The notes beneath the pieces were generated by a model. It did not search any database, was not told the origin of the DNA, and was given only the letters and a program-made list of their open reading frames with translations. Positions 1 to 10,000 of a stretch of DNA of 64,000 bases are shown piece after piece; within the stretch, counting starts at the first letter, position 1; the number at the start of each line of letters is the position of its first letter. The position numbers and the translations under genes were made by a program. This stretch comes from Bacteroidales bacterium (GTDB lineage: Bacteria; Bacteroidota; Bacteroidia; Bacteroidales; UBA3824). The stretch covers positions 186,001 to 250,000 of the forward strand of contig JAEERW010000006.1 in NCBI GenBank assembly GCA_016286055.1, given 5' to 3'.

Positions 1-11
1 TTTTGTGAAAT

Positions 12-50
12 ATAAAAAAAAACGGCGCAAAAACTTTTATTCTTGCGCCG
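12..50 (-). terminator. Rho-independent terminator of the tRNA-Asn pair
   Basis: Read on the minus strand, an 8-bp stem (CGGCGCAA with TTGCGCCG, 23-30 and 43-50) is followed by a run of T. It lies 8 bp beyond the 3' end of the first-listed tRNA-Asn and ends that transcript. Confidence 0.85.
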
Positions 51-57
51 AAATTCG

Positions 58-131
58 CTCTCCAACGTGGACTTGAACCACGGACCCTCTGATTAACAGT
101 CAGATGCTCTAACCAACTGAGCTATTGGAGA
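58..131 (-). tRNA. tRNA-Asn (anticodon GTT)
   Basis: The minus strand folds into a 74-nt cloverleaf. The acceptor stem is TCTCCAA with TTGGAGA, the anticodon stem is TCTGA/TCAGA around CTGTTAA, and the T-arm is CGTGG-TTCAAGT-CCACG with G as discriminator. GTT at the anticodon position assigns asparagine. CCA is not encoded. It is identical to the copy at 176-249, and both probably lie on one transcript that ends at the terminator 12-50. Confidence 0.95.
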
Positions 132-175
132 ATTATCCAAATACTTTAATAATCTATGACAATAACATCTATTTG

Positions 176-249
176 CTCTCCAACGTGGACTTGAACCACG
201 GACCCTCTGATTAACAGTCAGATGCTCTAACCAACTGAGCTATTGGAGA
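176..249 (-). tRNA. tRNA-Asn (anticodon GTT), second identical copy
   Basis: The cloverleaf is the same 74 nt as at 58-131, with the GTT anticodon, and 44 nt separate the genes. This copy is promoter-proximal: a TACCTTTG box lies about 50 bp upstream. Identity extends a few bases into both flanks, which points to a recent tandem duplication or gene conversion. Confidence 0.95.
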
Positions 250-297
250 ATTATTATCTTTAATATCTATGTCAAATTTCGTTTCTCAATTGCGGTG

Positions 298-305
298 CAA
301 AGGTA
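298..305 (-). promoter_or_regulatory. Bacteroidetes -7 box (TACCTTTG) for the tRNA-Asn operon
   Basis: TACCTTTG on the minus strand matches the phylum -7 consensus TAnnTTTG and sits 49 bp before the first tRNA-Asn. A clean TTTG at -33 is not seen; the matching position is a T-rich run. The rest of 306-469 is AT-rich with no gene. Confidence 0.6.
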
Positions 306-469
306 GGGTATATTTCCTAATAAAAAAATTTTTTTACAAAAAAAATCCAATTTTTTTTTATCACACTCTGTATCCGTCTATTAAAATATCAATCATTGGG
401 GTTAATGAGCCGCACTATTTGTAGAGATATTCGCCAAGATGCTCTTTCTATAATCTGACAACTGATGAA

Positions 470-1960
470 CTATTCTACTTTAACCGACGGATTAAAGTGT
501 TGCACCAAACGGACTGGCAATCCAATGGAAGCAGAGAAAGAGCCGTCTAATAGAATTGAATTATCATAAATATCAAAAGAGAATACATATCTTGTATTGT
601 TGTTGGTGTCAAATGATAACGATTGATAAGCGCCGACCGAATTATAAAACATTGATCCACGCATTTCGCCAGTTTCGGGAAGAAAAACCGCTCCATGAGA
701 TTCCAAAACAGCCCATTCTTCTTTGGTATATTGGTTTGGAATATCTTTATAATATTTAATAGAATAATTACCATCAAATGGCGGCTTACCTTCATCAGCC
801 GTCCAATCATCGGGTAAAAATATCCATCCATAAACGCCATCCACAAAGGCGCCACCACTTTTTTGAATAGCATCGGGTCGTTGAGATGTCAGATAATCCC
901 ACTCGTCTTTGGATAGAATAGTCCATTCTGCACCATAAGCGCAAATGCCACTCAAAAAACCATCGGTATCTACAGGAGCATTGTAGTTATCATCGTTGGT
1001 TGTCTGATCTGGTTTGCCACCTTCTAAAAACGCTCCCCATTTAAAGATATCAGTCCAATTATCTTCACCTTTCCAATTAGCATAATCTTCACCCACATTC
1101 ATTGTTTTTGTAAAGCAACTGTTATATTGAGGAGATGCCAAACGCCAAGTGCCGTCCATTGGCCGGTATTGCAAGTTGCCTTTACTAAAAAAAACGTATT
1201 TGTTGTCGCCCACCGAAAACAATCCGTGAACACATCCTTCGGGCACGGTGAAACCTATACTATAAAACAGCTTGTCTTTGACATCGAAACAATGCTCCAA
1301 AGCTAACATTTCGCTTTCGATAGCAGTACCAAACGGCACAGCATAAAAACAATTGCCGCTAACAACCTCGGAGTAAAACGCCAAACCATATTTCATCGTC
1401 AATTTAGTGTTTAATAGATTGATATTCAAAAAAATAGTGCTTTGAACAAGGCTGATAGAAATAGCGTTGGTATTGTAAGTGAAGTTTTCGCAAGCCCAAT
1501 AACTATATTTTTCCAAACCTTCGGCAAGTGATGACACTTTTTTAACGTCGATAAACGGTTTGCCGTTGTTGTATTTAGTTTCATTCTTGAGTGCGGCGGT
1601 GAATTTGGTGGAGCCAGGAATCAATTCTACGCCTTTTTTTACCTTTAATTCGCCCGAAAACTGAGCGGATGTTTTACCAGCTTTGCCTTTGGCTGACAAA
1701 ATCAACGGTTCGTAAAGCACCTGTGAATTAGATATTTCTACTTCATCGCCATCTTCAAAGGTTTGTTTCAATTCTACTCCGTCAACACTGCCCTTCATCG
1801 GTGTAATACCTATGGTGATTGAAAAAGGAACAGTTTTGTATTTATCTTCCGCCTCTTCAATGGGTTTGTTGTTGTCTGGAGCGGTGTCGTCCTTTTTACA
1901 AGATGTGGCTGCAAAAAACAAGACCAACAATAGGATTAATAGTTTGCTATACGATGTCAT
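470..1960 (-). CDS. Lipoprotein, tandem paralogue of the upstream gene; last gene of the TIR/STAND operon
   Basis: This is a 496-aa predicted lipoprotein with a hydrophobic N-terminus ending in ATSC (Cys21), then a charged K/D-rich linker suggesting envelope anchoring. Two regions follow. Residues about 45-240 share phrases such as ITPMKGS and DVLYEP-like segments with the upstream neighbour. A C-terminal module from about residue 255 contains the motif FSKGNLQYRP and aromatic W/Y repeats, a module I associate with Bacteroidales surface lipoproteins. The protein ends VKVE like its paralogue. Its function is unknown. It starts 25 bp after the upstream gene and closes the seven-gene unit. Confidence 0.8.
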   Translation of the reverse strand: MTSYSKLLILLLVLFFAATSCKKDDTAPDNNKPIEEAEDKYKTVPFSITIGITPMKGSVDGVELKQTFEDGDEVEISNSQVLYEPLILSAKGKAGKTSAQFSGELKVKKGVELIPGSTKFTAALKNETKYNNGKPFIDVKKVSSLAEGLEKYSYWACENFTYNTNAISISLVQSTIFLNINLLNTKLTMKYGLAFYSEVVSGNCFYAVPFGTAIESEMLALEHCFDVKDKLFYSIGFTVPEGCVHGLFSVGDNKYVFFSKGNLQYRPMDGTWRLASPQYNSCFTKTMNVGEDYANWKGEDNWTDIFKWGAFLEGGKPDQTTNDDNYNAPVDTDGFLSGICAYGAEWTILSKDEWDYLTSQRPDAIQKSGGAFVDGVYGWIFLPDDWTADEGKPPFDGNYSIKYYKDIPNQYTKEEWAVLESHGAVFLPETGEMRGSMFYNSVGAYQSLSFDTNNNTRYVFSFDIYDNSILLDGSFSASIGLPVRLVQHFNPSVKVE

Positions 1961-1985
1961 AATAAATTATGCGCTCTAACGTGAA

Positions 1986-3485
1986 TTATTCTACTTTAAC
2001 TTTTATATTTGCACTTGGAGCTTGGACCAATCGAACAGGATGACCAAAATTATTAGGCCAAAATAAGTCGTAACAAATACAATCATTCTCTAATAAGTAA
2101 AACTGAATTACATTCCCTTGCCCACTATTAACATTAAAAGAACGCGACTGATAGTTAGTAGACGAAAGTATCCAAGATCCAAACAATTGCCCAATATAAG
2201 GTAAGAACACAGCACCTGCCAACTCCATTTTTTCCCACTCTTCTTTGGTGTACGTGTTTGGCACGTTTTCCTTAGACGCAATTTTATAATCAGTCACAAG
2301 ATCATTCACACCATCAGGTGTAATCCACTCATCAGGCAATAATACAAATCCTTGAATACTATCAACTATTGCACCACCTCTTTTTTGCTTAGCATCTGGG
2401 CGTTGTTCCAAAATATAATTCCATTCATCACAGTTGAGTACTGTCCACATAGAGCCATAAGCGCATGGAGCGTTTAAATTGCCTGTAGCATCCAGAGGTA
2501 ATGTGTATTCAATATCATCATCATTTAATGTTGCCAAATATGGTTTACCTCCTTCTATCCACGCGCCCCACCAAAATAGGTCGGTCCACTTGTCTTCGCC
2601 TTGCCAATCTTCATAATTTTCTCCCACTTCATCAACATTTTCGAAACACTTGTGATACTGCTGAGGTGCCAAACGCCACTTGCCGTCAAGGGGACGATAT
2701 TGCAAAGAGCCTTTACTGAAATATACATATTTGTCAGCTCCAACAGAAAACAATCCAGGAAGACATTCTTCTGGTGTGATAGCAGAAATTTTATAGAACC
2801 TTTGGTCCTTGTCGTCTAAACATTTTTCAAAATTAAAATCAGCCACTTCGATGGTGTAGCCAAAGGGAACGGCAAAATATTGGTTGAGATCCACTAACTT
2901 GTTGTTATAAGCGTTACCTTTTTTGAATGTAACTTGAACTCTTGGCATATAAAAATCAACAAACACCGTGCTCTGCGTAAGGTTGATGGTGGCAGATTTG
3001 CCTTTGAATGTGAAATCGTTGCACGACCAATAGCTGTATTTGTTGATGCCGTCGGCAAGCGAGGTGAGTTTAATTACATTTGCAAATGGTTTTCCATCAT
3101 TGTATTTGTCACCGTTTTTGAGAACGGCAGTGAGTTGTATGCCTGATTCGAGGTCAACGTCTTTTTTTATCTTCATTTCGCCGGTGAAAGTGGCGGACGA
3201 TTTGCCGGCAGAGCTACCAGCGGAGATGGTAAACGGTTCGTAAAGTACATCAGGATTGGAGATTTCGATAACATCGCCAGCGGCAAATGCGTTTTTTAAT
3301 TTCACTCCTTCAATGCTGCCTTGCATAGGTGTGATGTCTATGGTAAAGGAGTAGGCAGAAGTTTGGTAATCTTTTTCATCCTCAATGGTAGGTTCGTCTG
3401 GTTTCGGGTCGTCGTTTTGTTTGCACGATGATGACACAAGCATCACCGCCAAAAAGTAAATTAGAATTTTTAAAATGTTTTTCAT
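1986..3485 (-). CDS. Lipoprotein, tandem paralogue of the 470-1960 gene
   Basis: This is a 499-aa lipoprotein (signal ending SSSC, Cys21). It is similar to the downstream gene over its whole length: the ITPMQGS and GKPF segments in the N-terminal half, FSKGSLQYRPLDGKWRLAP in the C-terminal half, and the VKVE end. The pair arose by tandem duplication and has diverged clearly at the amino-acid level, so the duplication is not recent. The start is 12 bp after the preceding gene. A role as an outer-membrane or surface ligand-binding component is inference only; no catalytic motif is seen. Confidence 0.8.
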   Translation of the reverse strand: MKNILKILIYFLAVMLVSSSCKQNDDPKPDEPTIEDEKDYQTSAYSFTIDITPMQGSIEGVKLKNAFAAGDVIEISNPDVLYEPFTISAGSSAGKSSATFTGEMKIKKDVDLESGIQLTAVLKNGDKYNDGKPFANVIKLTSLADGINKYSYWSCNDFTFKGKSATINLTQSTVFVDFYMPRVQVTFKKGNAYNNKLVDLNQYFAVPFGYTIEVADFNFEKCLDDKDQRFYKISAITPEECLPGLFSVGADKYVYFSKGSLQYRPLDGKWRLAPQQYHKCFENVDEVGENYEDWQGEDKWTDLFWWGAWIEGGKPYLATLNDDDIEYTLPLDATGNLNAPCAYGSMWTVLNCDEWNYILEQRPDAKQKRGGAIVDSIQGFVLLPDEWITPDGVNDLVTDYKIASKENVPNTYTKEEWEKMELAGAVFLPYIGQLFGSWILSSTNYQSRSFNVNSGQGNVIQFYLLENDCICYDLFWPNNFGHPVRLVQAPSANIKVKVE

Positions 3486-3497
3486 TTTGTGTATCGT

Positions 3498-4646
3498 TTA
3501 TTGATTTTCAGTACTAATATCGAGCTTATGAAGATCGTCGGTGTGATAGATAAATAGTTTCCCACGGGAAAGGTCTAAAAAGCCGTTATACCCGCTGTCG
3601 TAGCTATCCTGACGGAGTACATACACATTGTAACCATTTTTTTTGTCGGATGCCACGTGTAAAGGCAAAACATCACAACCTGTATAGTCTACGGAGATAG
3701 AATCAATAAGTTTCCCGTTTTCGTTGTTAATTATGAATATGGAGCCGTATCCTTTGTTTCGTTCCTGATCGGAGAAGAAAGTGCCTGTGGTGATAAGCAT
3801 GCCGTCAACCACTGAATAATTGCCATACATCTGGAAAGCCGTAATGGGGGTGGAAAATACTATGCTGCCATTGATATCAACCTTATACACAAGCCATTGC
3901 ACGTTGTAATCTGATAATTCTTCAGAATCGGTGATTTGTCCCCTAGTGGTAATGTAAAGAAAACCGTCGATATATGTGATGTCAACAATAATATTTCCGA
4001 CAGAGCCACTGGCAAGGAACGTACCGTCGGTTTTGTATATGCAGAAGTCGCCAGAAATAATGTCGGCAAGCACTATCTTGTCGTCAAAAGAGAATGCATA
4101 ATCAGTATAAAAATCCTGCTCTAAAAAATAGGTAAGGTTGTTTTCGAGAATCTTCATCACAAGGCTTTCTGCACCAATAGTTTCAATAAATTCGTGCTGG
4201 AAGATAGCAATATCGCCATTGGAAAACAAAGTAGAAGGCACATTGTCAATCATATTTTGGGATAACAGAATGCATTGGTTGTTGAATTTATATAATTTGT
4301 AACTAGCATCATAATCGTCGTTGTGAGTAAACGAAACAACAAGTATTTCGCCTGCTGAATTAACAAAAAGACGTTCGATATAAAAACCGATTGGGTACGG
4401 CTCAGACATGATGTAACTACCGTCAGGATTAACAATTGCTATACAGAAATATGATTCATCAGAGTTGTTTATAACAGGGACAACCGCAGAACCATTGGAG
4501 AGTGGTAACATCATTGACACGTCGTAAACTTTCAGCCCCACTTTTTTAATCGGTTCTAGCTGGGGGGCGGGAGTAACTATGGTTTCGTTGCATGCCGTGA
4601 AAATGAAAAATGTGGCGAGTGCTATTATATAAAGTGTATGTTTCAT
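3498..4646 (-). CDS. Lipoprotein with possible beta-propeller repeats
   Basis: A 382-aa lipoprotein (signal ending FTAC, Cys19). The mature part shows repeated beta-strand-rich units of 40-50 residues with phrases such as GDFCIYKTDGTFLASG, DGFLYITT and GSIFIINNENGK. These resemble degenerate propeller blades, but I cannot assign a named family. No catalytic residues are recognisable. It sits 12 bp from its neighbours on both sides within the operon, so co-transcription is very likely. As an exported, anchored propeller it may be a scaffold or sensor for the other envelope proteins of the unit (inference). Confidence 0.7.
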   Translation of the reverse strand: MKHTLYIIALATFFIFTACNETIVTPAPQLEPIKKVGLKVYDVSMMLPLSNGSAVVPVINNSDESYFCIAIVNPDGSYIMSEPYPIGFYIERLFVNSAGEILVVSFTHNDDYDASYKLYKFNNQCILLSQNMIDNVPSTLFSNGDIAIFQHEFIETIGAESLVMKILENNLTYFLEQDFYTDYAFSFDDKIVLADIISGDFCIYKTDGTFLASGSVGNIIVDITYIDGFLYITTRGQITDSEELSDYNVQWLVYKVDINGSIVFSTPITAFQMYGNYSVVDGMLITTGTFFSDQERNKGYGSIFIINNENGKLIDSISVDYTGCDVLPLHVASDKKNGYNVYVLRQDSYDSGYNGFLDLSRGKLFIYHTDDLHKLDISTENQ

Positions 4647-4658
4647 AATGCAAAAAGT

Positions 4659-5807
4659 TTAATAGCCGTATCTGTATTTAGCTATGGTGTTGAAATGTAG
4701 GTTAAGCTTAACTCCTCCTCTTACGTAGAACTCCAATAGGTGGAATATGTCGGGAACATATAGGTTTTGAAACAGGAGTTCGGAGTTGCGGTATTTTTTA
4801 GCTGGGTCGTTGTAAGATAGAATGTCGTACGACACACCACCGTCGGCGAAATAAGTAAGACGGCGGTGGTTGATATTAATTTTCAAACCGCCAATCACCG
4901 ACATATTAGTGCGGTTTTTGGTGTTGGTATCGGATTTTTTGGAAGGAATGTCAGAATAAAAGCTACCCTTGGCTTCATTGAAGGCGTTGTATTTGGAGTT
5001 GATGATATATTTAAGCTGTGCGCCTCCGTAGATTGACGGCACAAATTTTTCGTGCCGCTTGTATAGTCCAAGTTCTACGCCTACAGGCACAGTTATTAGC
5101 TTGGCGTTTTCGTTGTAATGAAATACCACATCCTTGACAAACTCCTTGGTACGCTTAATGGTGTATGTGTTGTAAGTGGGGGCAACGAATATCGAAACAA
5201 ACTTGATTGGACGGTATTCAAATCCAATTTGCACCGATGAAGATCTCATCCAGTATTCAGGATAGCCAGGAATGGTGTCTACAATGCTTCGGATAGTGTC
5301 TTTGTACACATTGAAGGTGCCTACGCCCATAGAAACCCAAATAGCCAAAAGTGGCATTGTGTAATAGTTTTCAAGCACCTCGCGAAACGGCAGAGGGTCG
5401 CTGTTGGTTGGCGTGTAAAAGGGGTCTTTCTTTAAAAATAGCCTTGCTGCGCTGTCGGCTTGGCGGTGGAATGCCAACTCTTTAAAAGCCGCAATGTTGT
5501 ATTTGAGGCGGATGAGGTTTTGTGATTTAGAGAGATGGTCGTAATGGCACATTTCGCGTGCGAGCAGAAGCACCTTGCCGTATTTGCCTTTTGTGTAGAG
5601 AGACTGCAGGTTGTTGAGCTGTTCGGCTACAGTGTCGATGTTCTCATAGGTAAGGTGCGATGTGGAGTCGTCGGCACGGGCGTCGTCGGAAGATGCGTTT
5701 GGAAATAGGCGCAACACCGACAGAGTGTCGTTTTGAGCATTGGCGGCAGTAATAAAAAACTGTGCCAATATCACTATTATCAATATCTTAGCCGAATATC
5801 TGTTCAT
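4659..5807 (-). CDS. Outer-membrane beta-barrel protein with N-terminal helical (TPR-like) part
   Basis: A 382-aa exported protein with a signal peptide at about 1-25 (ending ANAQ). Residues about 60-150 are helical and TPR-like (LYTKGKYGKVLLLAREM, later RQADSAARLFL). From about residue 155 alternating aromatic/polar strands typical of an outer-membrane barrel appear (ISMGVG-like, YRPIKFVSIFVAPTYNTY, GLYKRHEKFVPSIYGGAQL) and run to a C-terminal RYGY. It is not a TonB-dependent receptor. It lies between the lipoproteins and the SpoIIE phosphatase gene (12 bp spacing each side) and would be the outer-membrane member of the proposed complex. Confidence 0.72.
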   Translation of the reverse strand: MNRYSAKILIIVILAQFFITAANAQNDTLSVLRLFPNASSDDARADDSTSHLTYENIDTVAEQLNNLQSLYTKGKYGKVLLLAREMCHYDHLSKSQNLIRLKYNIAAFKELAFHRQADSAARLFLKKDPFYTPTNSDPLPFREVLENYYTMPLLAIWVSMGVGTFNVYKDTIRSIVDTIPGYPEYWMRSSSVQIGFEYRPIKFVSIFVAPTYNTYTIKRTKEFVKDVVFHYNENAKLITVPVGVELGLYKRHEKFVPSIYGGAQLKYIINSKYNAFNEAKGSFYSDIPSKKSDTNTKNRTNMSVIGGLKININHRRLTYFADGGVSYDILSYNDPAKKYRNSELLFQNLYVPDIFHLLEFYVRGGVKLNLHFNTIAKYRYGY

Positions 5808-5819
5808 TGTTTTTAGTAT

Positions 5820-6989
5820 TTATTTAATGCAATAACCGCCAATAAGAATGTCGTCCATCTGATTGTTGCCTTGTCGCCATCTGTCAAACTCTTCTCTAAG
5901 AATCGATGCCTGTTCGGAGGCTTTTTTGGTCTTTGCGTTGATATCGCATAGCAACATGCGTAGCCTTCGTGGTGTAAACTTGTGGTTTTCGAGGTTCAAC
6001 TGGTCGGTAAATCCGTCGGTAAAGAGATAGATATAGTCGCCAGTGGTGATGTCAACATCGCGGTTTTCAAAAGGAATCTTACGGGGATATTCGCCGATGG
6101 GGTTGTGCACAGGCTTGTATTCGGTAAGTTGAGTGCCGCGCATGTGGTACATTCCGTTGTTGGCTCCTGCAAACTGCATCTTGTTGGTGGTGAGGTTGAG
6201 AATGCAAATGCCCATGTCAATACCGTCTTTTTGTACCAGATGTTGGTCGTCGTCGTGTTTTAGTGTGGTGATCACCTTGTTGCGGAGCTGCTCAAGAATA
6301 ATTGCAGGTGTAGTTTCGGAAGTGAAGTCCACACATATGTCGTTTAAGAATGCCACACCGAGCATACTTAGAAAGCCGCCCGGAACGCCGTGTCCGGTGC
6401 AGTCGCCAATGGTAAAAATCACGTTGTCGCTGATGCGTTTCATCCAATAGAAATCGCCTGAAACAATGTCGCGTGGTCGCCACAATAGGAAAGTGTCGAG
6501 AAACGACTCGTTGAGAATTTCTTCTGGCGGAAGCGACGCAATCTGTATCTGCTTGGCATATCGTATCGACGAGGTGATTGAGCGGTGCTGCAATTCAATT
6601 TCCTCTTTGAGGTGCTGTATATTCTGACGGTCTTTCTCTATGGTTAGGCTCATGTTCCACAATTGACGGTTGCGTTCGGCGAGTTCTGACTGCTGCGCTT
6701 CGAGTTTTGTTTGTTCGGCGGCAATGCGCTCCATGTGTGAAATGCCGAAGGAGCCGGAAGTGTGTTCTGGCAACTTATTTGAAGTGGATTTGGCTTTGAG
6801 ATCGTTGTAAAGCGCGGTGAGTCGACGGTTTTCGCTCTCCGCCTTGCTGAGCAGTGAGGTGTATTTGCTGTCTAAACGGCGTGTGGCTTTGAGTAGGTAA
6901 CGTTTGTTGCGTATGTTGGTAACCACATAAGCCGCCACTGCTATCACCACTATCACTACCAGTATTATATTTAACAAACTAAAATCCAT
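5820..6989 (-). CDS. Membrane-anchored SpoIIE-family PP2C serine/threonine phosphatase
   Basis: A 389-aa protein with one N-terminal membrane helix (about residues 5-23), a long coiled coil (about 30-145) and a SpoIIE/PP2C catalytic domain (about 150-389). Metal-binding and catalytic signatures are visible: SGDFYW, GDCTGHGVPGGFLSMLG, DGIDMGICIL, FTDGFTDQ and the final MDDILIGG. The catalytic part should face the cytoplasm and dephosphorylate a phosphoserine or phosphothreonine protein; the partner is unknown. No kinase or anti-sigma gene lies in the operon. The coiled-coil linker resembles those of the two other SpoIIE proteins in the window (19912-24747 and 59458-61224). The gene is 18 bp after the STAND NTPase gene. 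Confidence 0.88.
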   Translation of the reverse strand: MDFSLLNIILVVIVVIAVAAYVVTNIRNKRYLLKATRRLDSKYTSLLSKAESENRRLTALYNDLKAKSTSNKLPEHTSGSFGISHMERIAAEQTKLEAQQSELAERNRQLWNMSLTIEKDRQNIQHLKEEIELQHRSITSSIRYAKQIQIASLPPEEILNESFLDTFLLWRPRDIVSGDFYWMKRISDNVIFTIGDCTGHGVPGGFLSMLGVAFLNDICVDFTSETTPAIILEQLRNKVITTLKHDDDQHLVQKDGIDMGICILNLTTNKMQFAGANNGMYHMRGTQLTEYKPVHNPIGEYPRKIPFENRDVDITTGDYIYLFTDGFTDQLNLENHKFTPRRLRMLLCDINAKTKKASEQASILREEFDRWRQGNNQMDDILIGGYCIK

Positions 6990-7007
6990 ATCCTTAATTA
7001 ATTAATG

Positions 7008-10000
7008 TCATCTTTCAGAAAATTCACTACCCATAATCAAGTTCCATTCGGTGTCGGAGAGCGAAGTCAAATTCATAGACGAAAGTGCTTTTGAATATGT
7101 TTCGGGATTTGGGTCCCAAAAACGTAGAATGTTGTCGTCGGTGAGAGCGAAAAGAACCCCTTTGCTATTGAAACCCATACACTTGACCTTGCTGTTGCCA
7201 AGACTATGCTCCTCTATTACAAGTGGTTTTTGTTTAAGGTCATTGGTGTTGATAAGCGAAATACGCTTGTCGGCCGAGGATATGGCGAGTATGCCCGACG
7301 ATGGGTCGTAGAGTAGGTTTTCGAGTTTTGAATGTCCCGCCACCATATTGCTAACGGTAGAGTCGTCGGTAAGGTCTACAAACTGCATACTTCCATCGCT
7401 GAAGCATACGGCAAGAAGGTTTTTGTCGGTGATGGCAGCCATCTTGTAGGCGTGCAAAGGCGGATTGACGGCAATTAAGGTTTTAACACTACCGTCGGAG
7501 GGATTCCACTTGGCAAGGCTTCCGTTGTGAAAAAGTACGTATATCTTATTGTCGTTGTGATAGTAAACATCAGTGATATTGTTGTCGAACACCGTTTCTG
7601 CCAACGGATTGCCGCCGCCTATGGGCATTGTCATCACCTTGCCGTTGACGTAGCCGATGGCAAATTTGCTACCGTCGGGCGATGCCGAAGCTGACGATAT
7701 ATATTCGCCTGTCTGCGGTAGCGGTGTGCGTCGTTTTGTAGCGACATCGAGAAGGTACGACTTGCGGTCTTTGGCAGAATAGGCTATCAGAGATGGATTT
7801 ATAAACGATGCCGATTCCACTGGAATGCGGTAGCCAATTTCGCGAGGACCATTGCTGATATTTTCGGCCTTGCCGCTGCTGGTGATTTTGTAACGTCCAA
7901 TTTCGCCAGATACGGAGAATGTGATGATATGTCCCGCCTTGTCAACGGCAAATGCTTTGAACGGACCGCCAGGAATGTTGAGGGGTTTGATAATGTTGTT
8001 CTGCTCCATGGCAAAGAGCATAGCATCGTAAAGGTCGGCGTTGATATAAGTGTTTCCGCCTTTGATGTTCATATCGCAGGCTGTTTTGGCGAGACGTAGG
8101 TTGAGGGTCTTGTCTTCGTACTGATTTTTTGCCTTCATCGCCAGCGTATTGCAAAGAGCTACATAATAAAGGTGTGCGGCATTGTCGTTAGCTTCTTTTG
8201 TAAGGTCCATTTGGTGGAGGGCGTTACGGCGTTCCCGTTCAGCGGTATCACGTTGGTTTTCAGCAAGAAGAAAGTTGTATTCGGCATTCAGACGCTCTTG
8301 CTCGGCTCTCTGTTGGGCTTCTTCGGCAAGGCGGCGTGCGCGGTCTGACTCTAATTTTGCAGCCCTTGCACGTTGGTACATCAATTGCACCGAGTCGCGC
8401 TGCTGTTCGGCTACCAAATTAGCCTGCTCTGCAAGTAGCTGCTGTATTTTTGCTATTCGTTCTTGGTCTTCGGCCTTATGTTGTTGTTCTTCGGCACGTT
8501 GAGCGTTTTCCTCGGCACGCAAAGTCTGCTCATCGGCTTTTTTCTTTTCCGACATAGCCCACCACGAGAACCCTGCAAGACATAGTATGAACGCCACAAG
8601 AGCACAGATGGCAATTACCACTTTTTTGCGGTGCGACTTCTCTTTTGCCACTATGGCGCTGTGGCTCTCCTCCATAAAGAGGTCGAGTGTTTCCATTCGG
8701 CTAGTGGCAGAGTTAAGTTTGTCGGATTCGGGGCGTGACGAGGTGTCGTGTTTTAGAATCCAATATTTGTTTGGTTTGCATCGGTCGTACCATTGGCGAA
8801 ACACGGTGTAGTTGCCCGATGGCAAAAGAAACTCAGGATTGCGTCCGCTGTCGAGCCAACGCTGTACTTGTGCGTTAAACTCGTTGTAGTCGTTGAGGTT
8901 GGCGAGTTCCTCCTTGTCCCATTTGGCAAGACGACGCCAATTTCGAATCAGAGCCTCGTGGGTTACGTCGAGCACGGTGTCGCCGCTGAGATATTGGGTT
9001 TCGAGGTTGCCCCGCACACAGAAGGGGCGGAGTAGCGGGTTGTCTTCGTCGCGGAATATGTTTAAAACGCCGCAAACCGTTGCTTCTGTGATGTTTGGTT
9101 TGTTGATGATGCCAGTAATTTCGTGAATTGTACAGCGGTTGCGCACAAGACGGTTGTTGTCGATTTTGGTGAGGCTCTTAAATGCAGTTTCGATTATCTG
9201 TTTTGCCTCTTCGTCGGTGATGTTCTTGTCGGCCCAATCGGCGTTTTTCAAAAAATAGTTGTAAGCCGATTCGTAGAGCGTTCCTGCGTGGGCATTGAGC
9301 ACATTGTCGAGGTTGGGCTTGGCAAAATACTTGCGCACATAATCGGGACGGGTGGCTAACCAAGCGTTGAACACTGCCTGCTCTCGTTCGGAAAGCACAT
9401 CCTTAGAAATGCCTGCTATTCTGGCAAGATGAATAAGGTCTAACTCGATCCTACCGTAGTCGGCGGTTTTCCAAAGCATGTTAAGAGCGTGCTGCAGCAC
9501 AGGCAACTGGTCGAAACCTGTGGTAAGATTGTTGATCAAAACTTCGGTAAGCCGCGACGACACGCTTCCGCCTGCGAGTATGGCTGGTTGCTCTATCACC
9601 TGACGGATTTCATCGCGTTTCAACTGCGGCACAAAAAACTGGCTGTAAGCTATAAACTCAGGTAGATGTTTAAACACAGTGCACTGGCTGATGAAGTCAG
9701 AACGCATTGTAAATATCACATACACAGGTAGTTTCTCGGCAACTGACAATCTAACTGTTTCTAACAGAAGGTTGATGGCAGTGTAACTCTCGTCGCTGGG
9801 TTTGCCGTCGTTGAAGTTTTCGGAATTGGTGAAAATTTCCTCAAACTGATCGGCGATAATAAGCAGGTTTTTGCCCTTGTTAACAGCGTCGGGTGTGTCG
9901 GTGACGTAATAGCCAGAGTTTTTGTAAATTTCTATCAAAGAGGAGAATCCGAGGGTTAGTTCTTCGGCGCAATGGTTGTAGTTGATGCCAAATTCTGCCG

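Noticed and set aside
58-249. tRNA-Asn pair as an integration (att) site of a mobile element
   Set aside because: No integrase, mobility genes or further partial tRNA copy is seen in the window.
8182-8502. 106-codon plus-strand open frame within the STAND gene
   Set aside because: It is antisense to the A/E/R-rich coiled coil, giving a Ser/Arg/Cys-rich product typical of a shadow frame.
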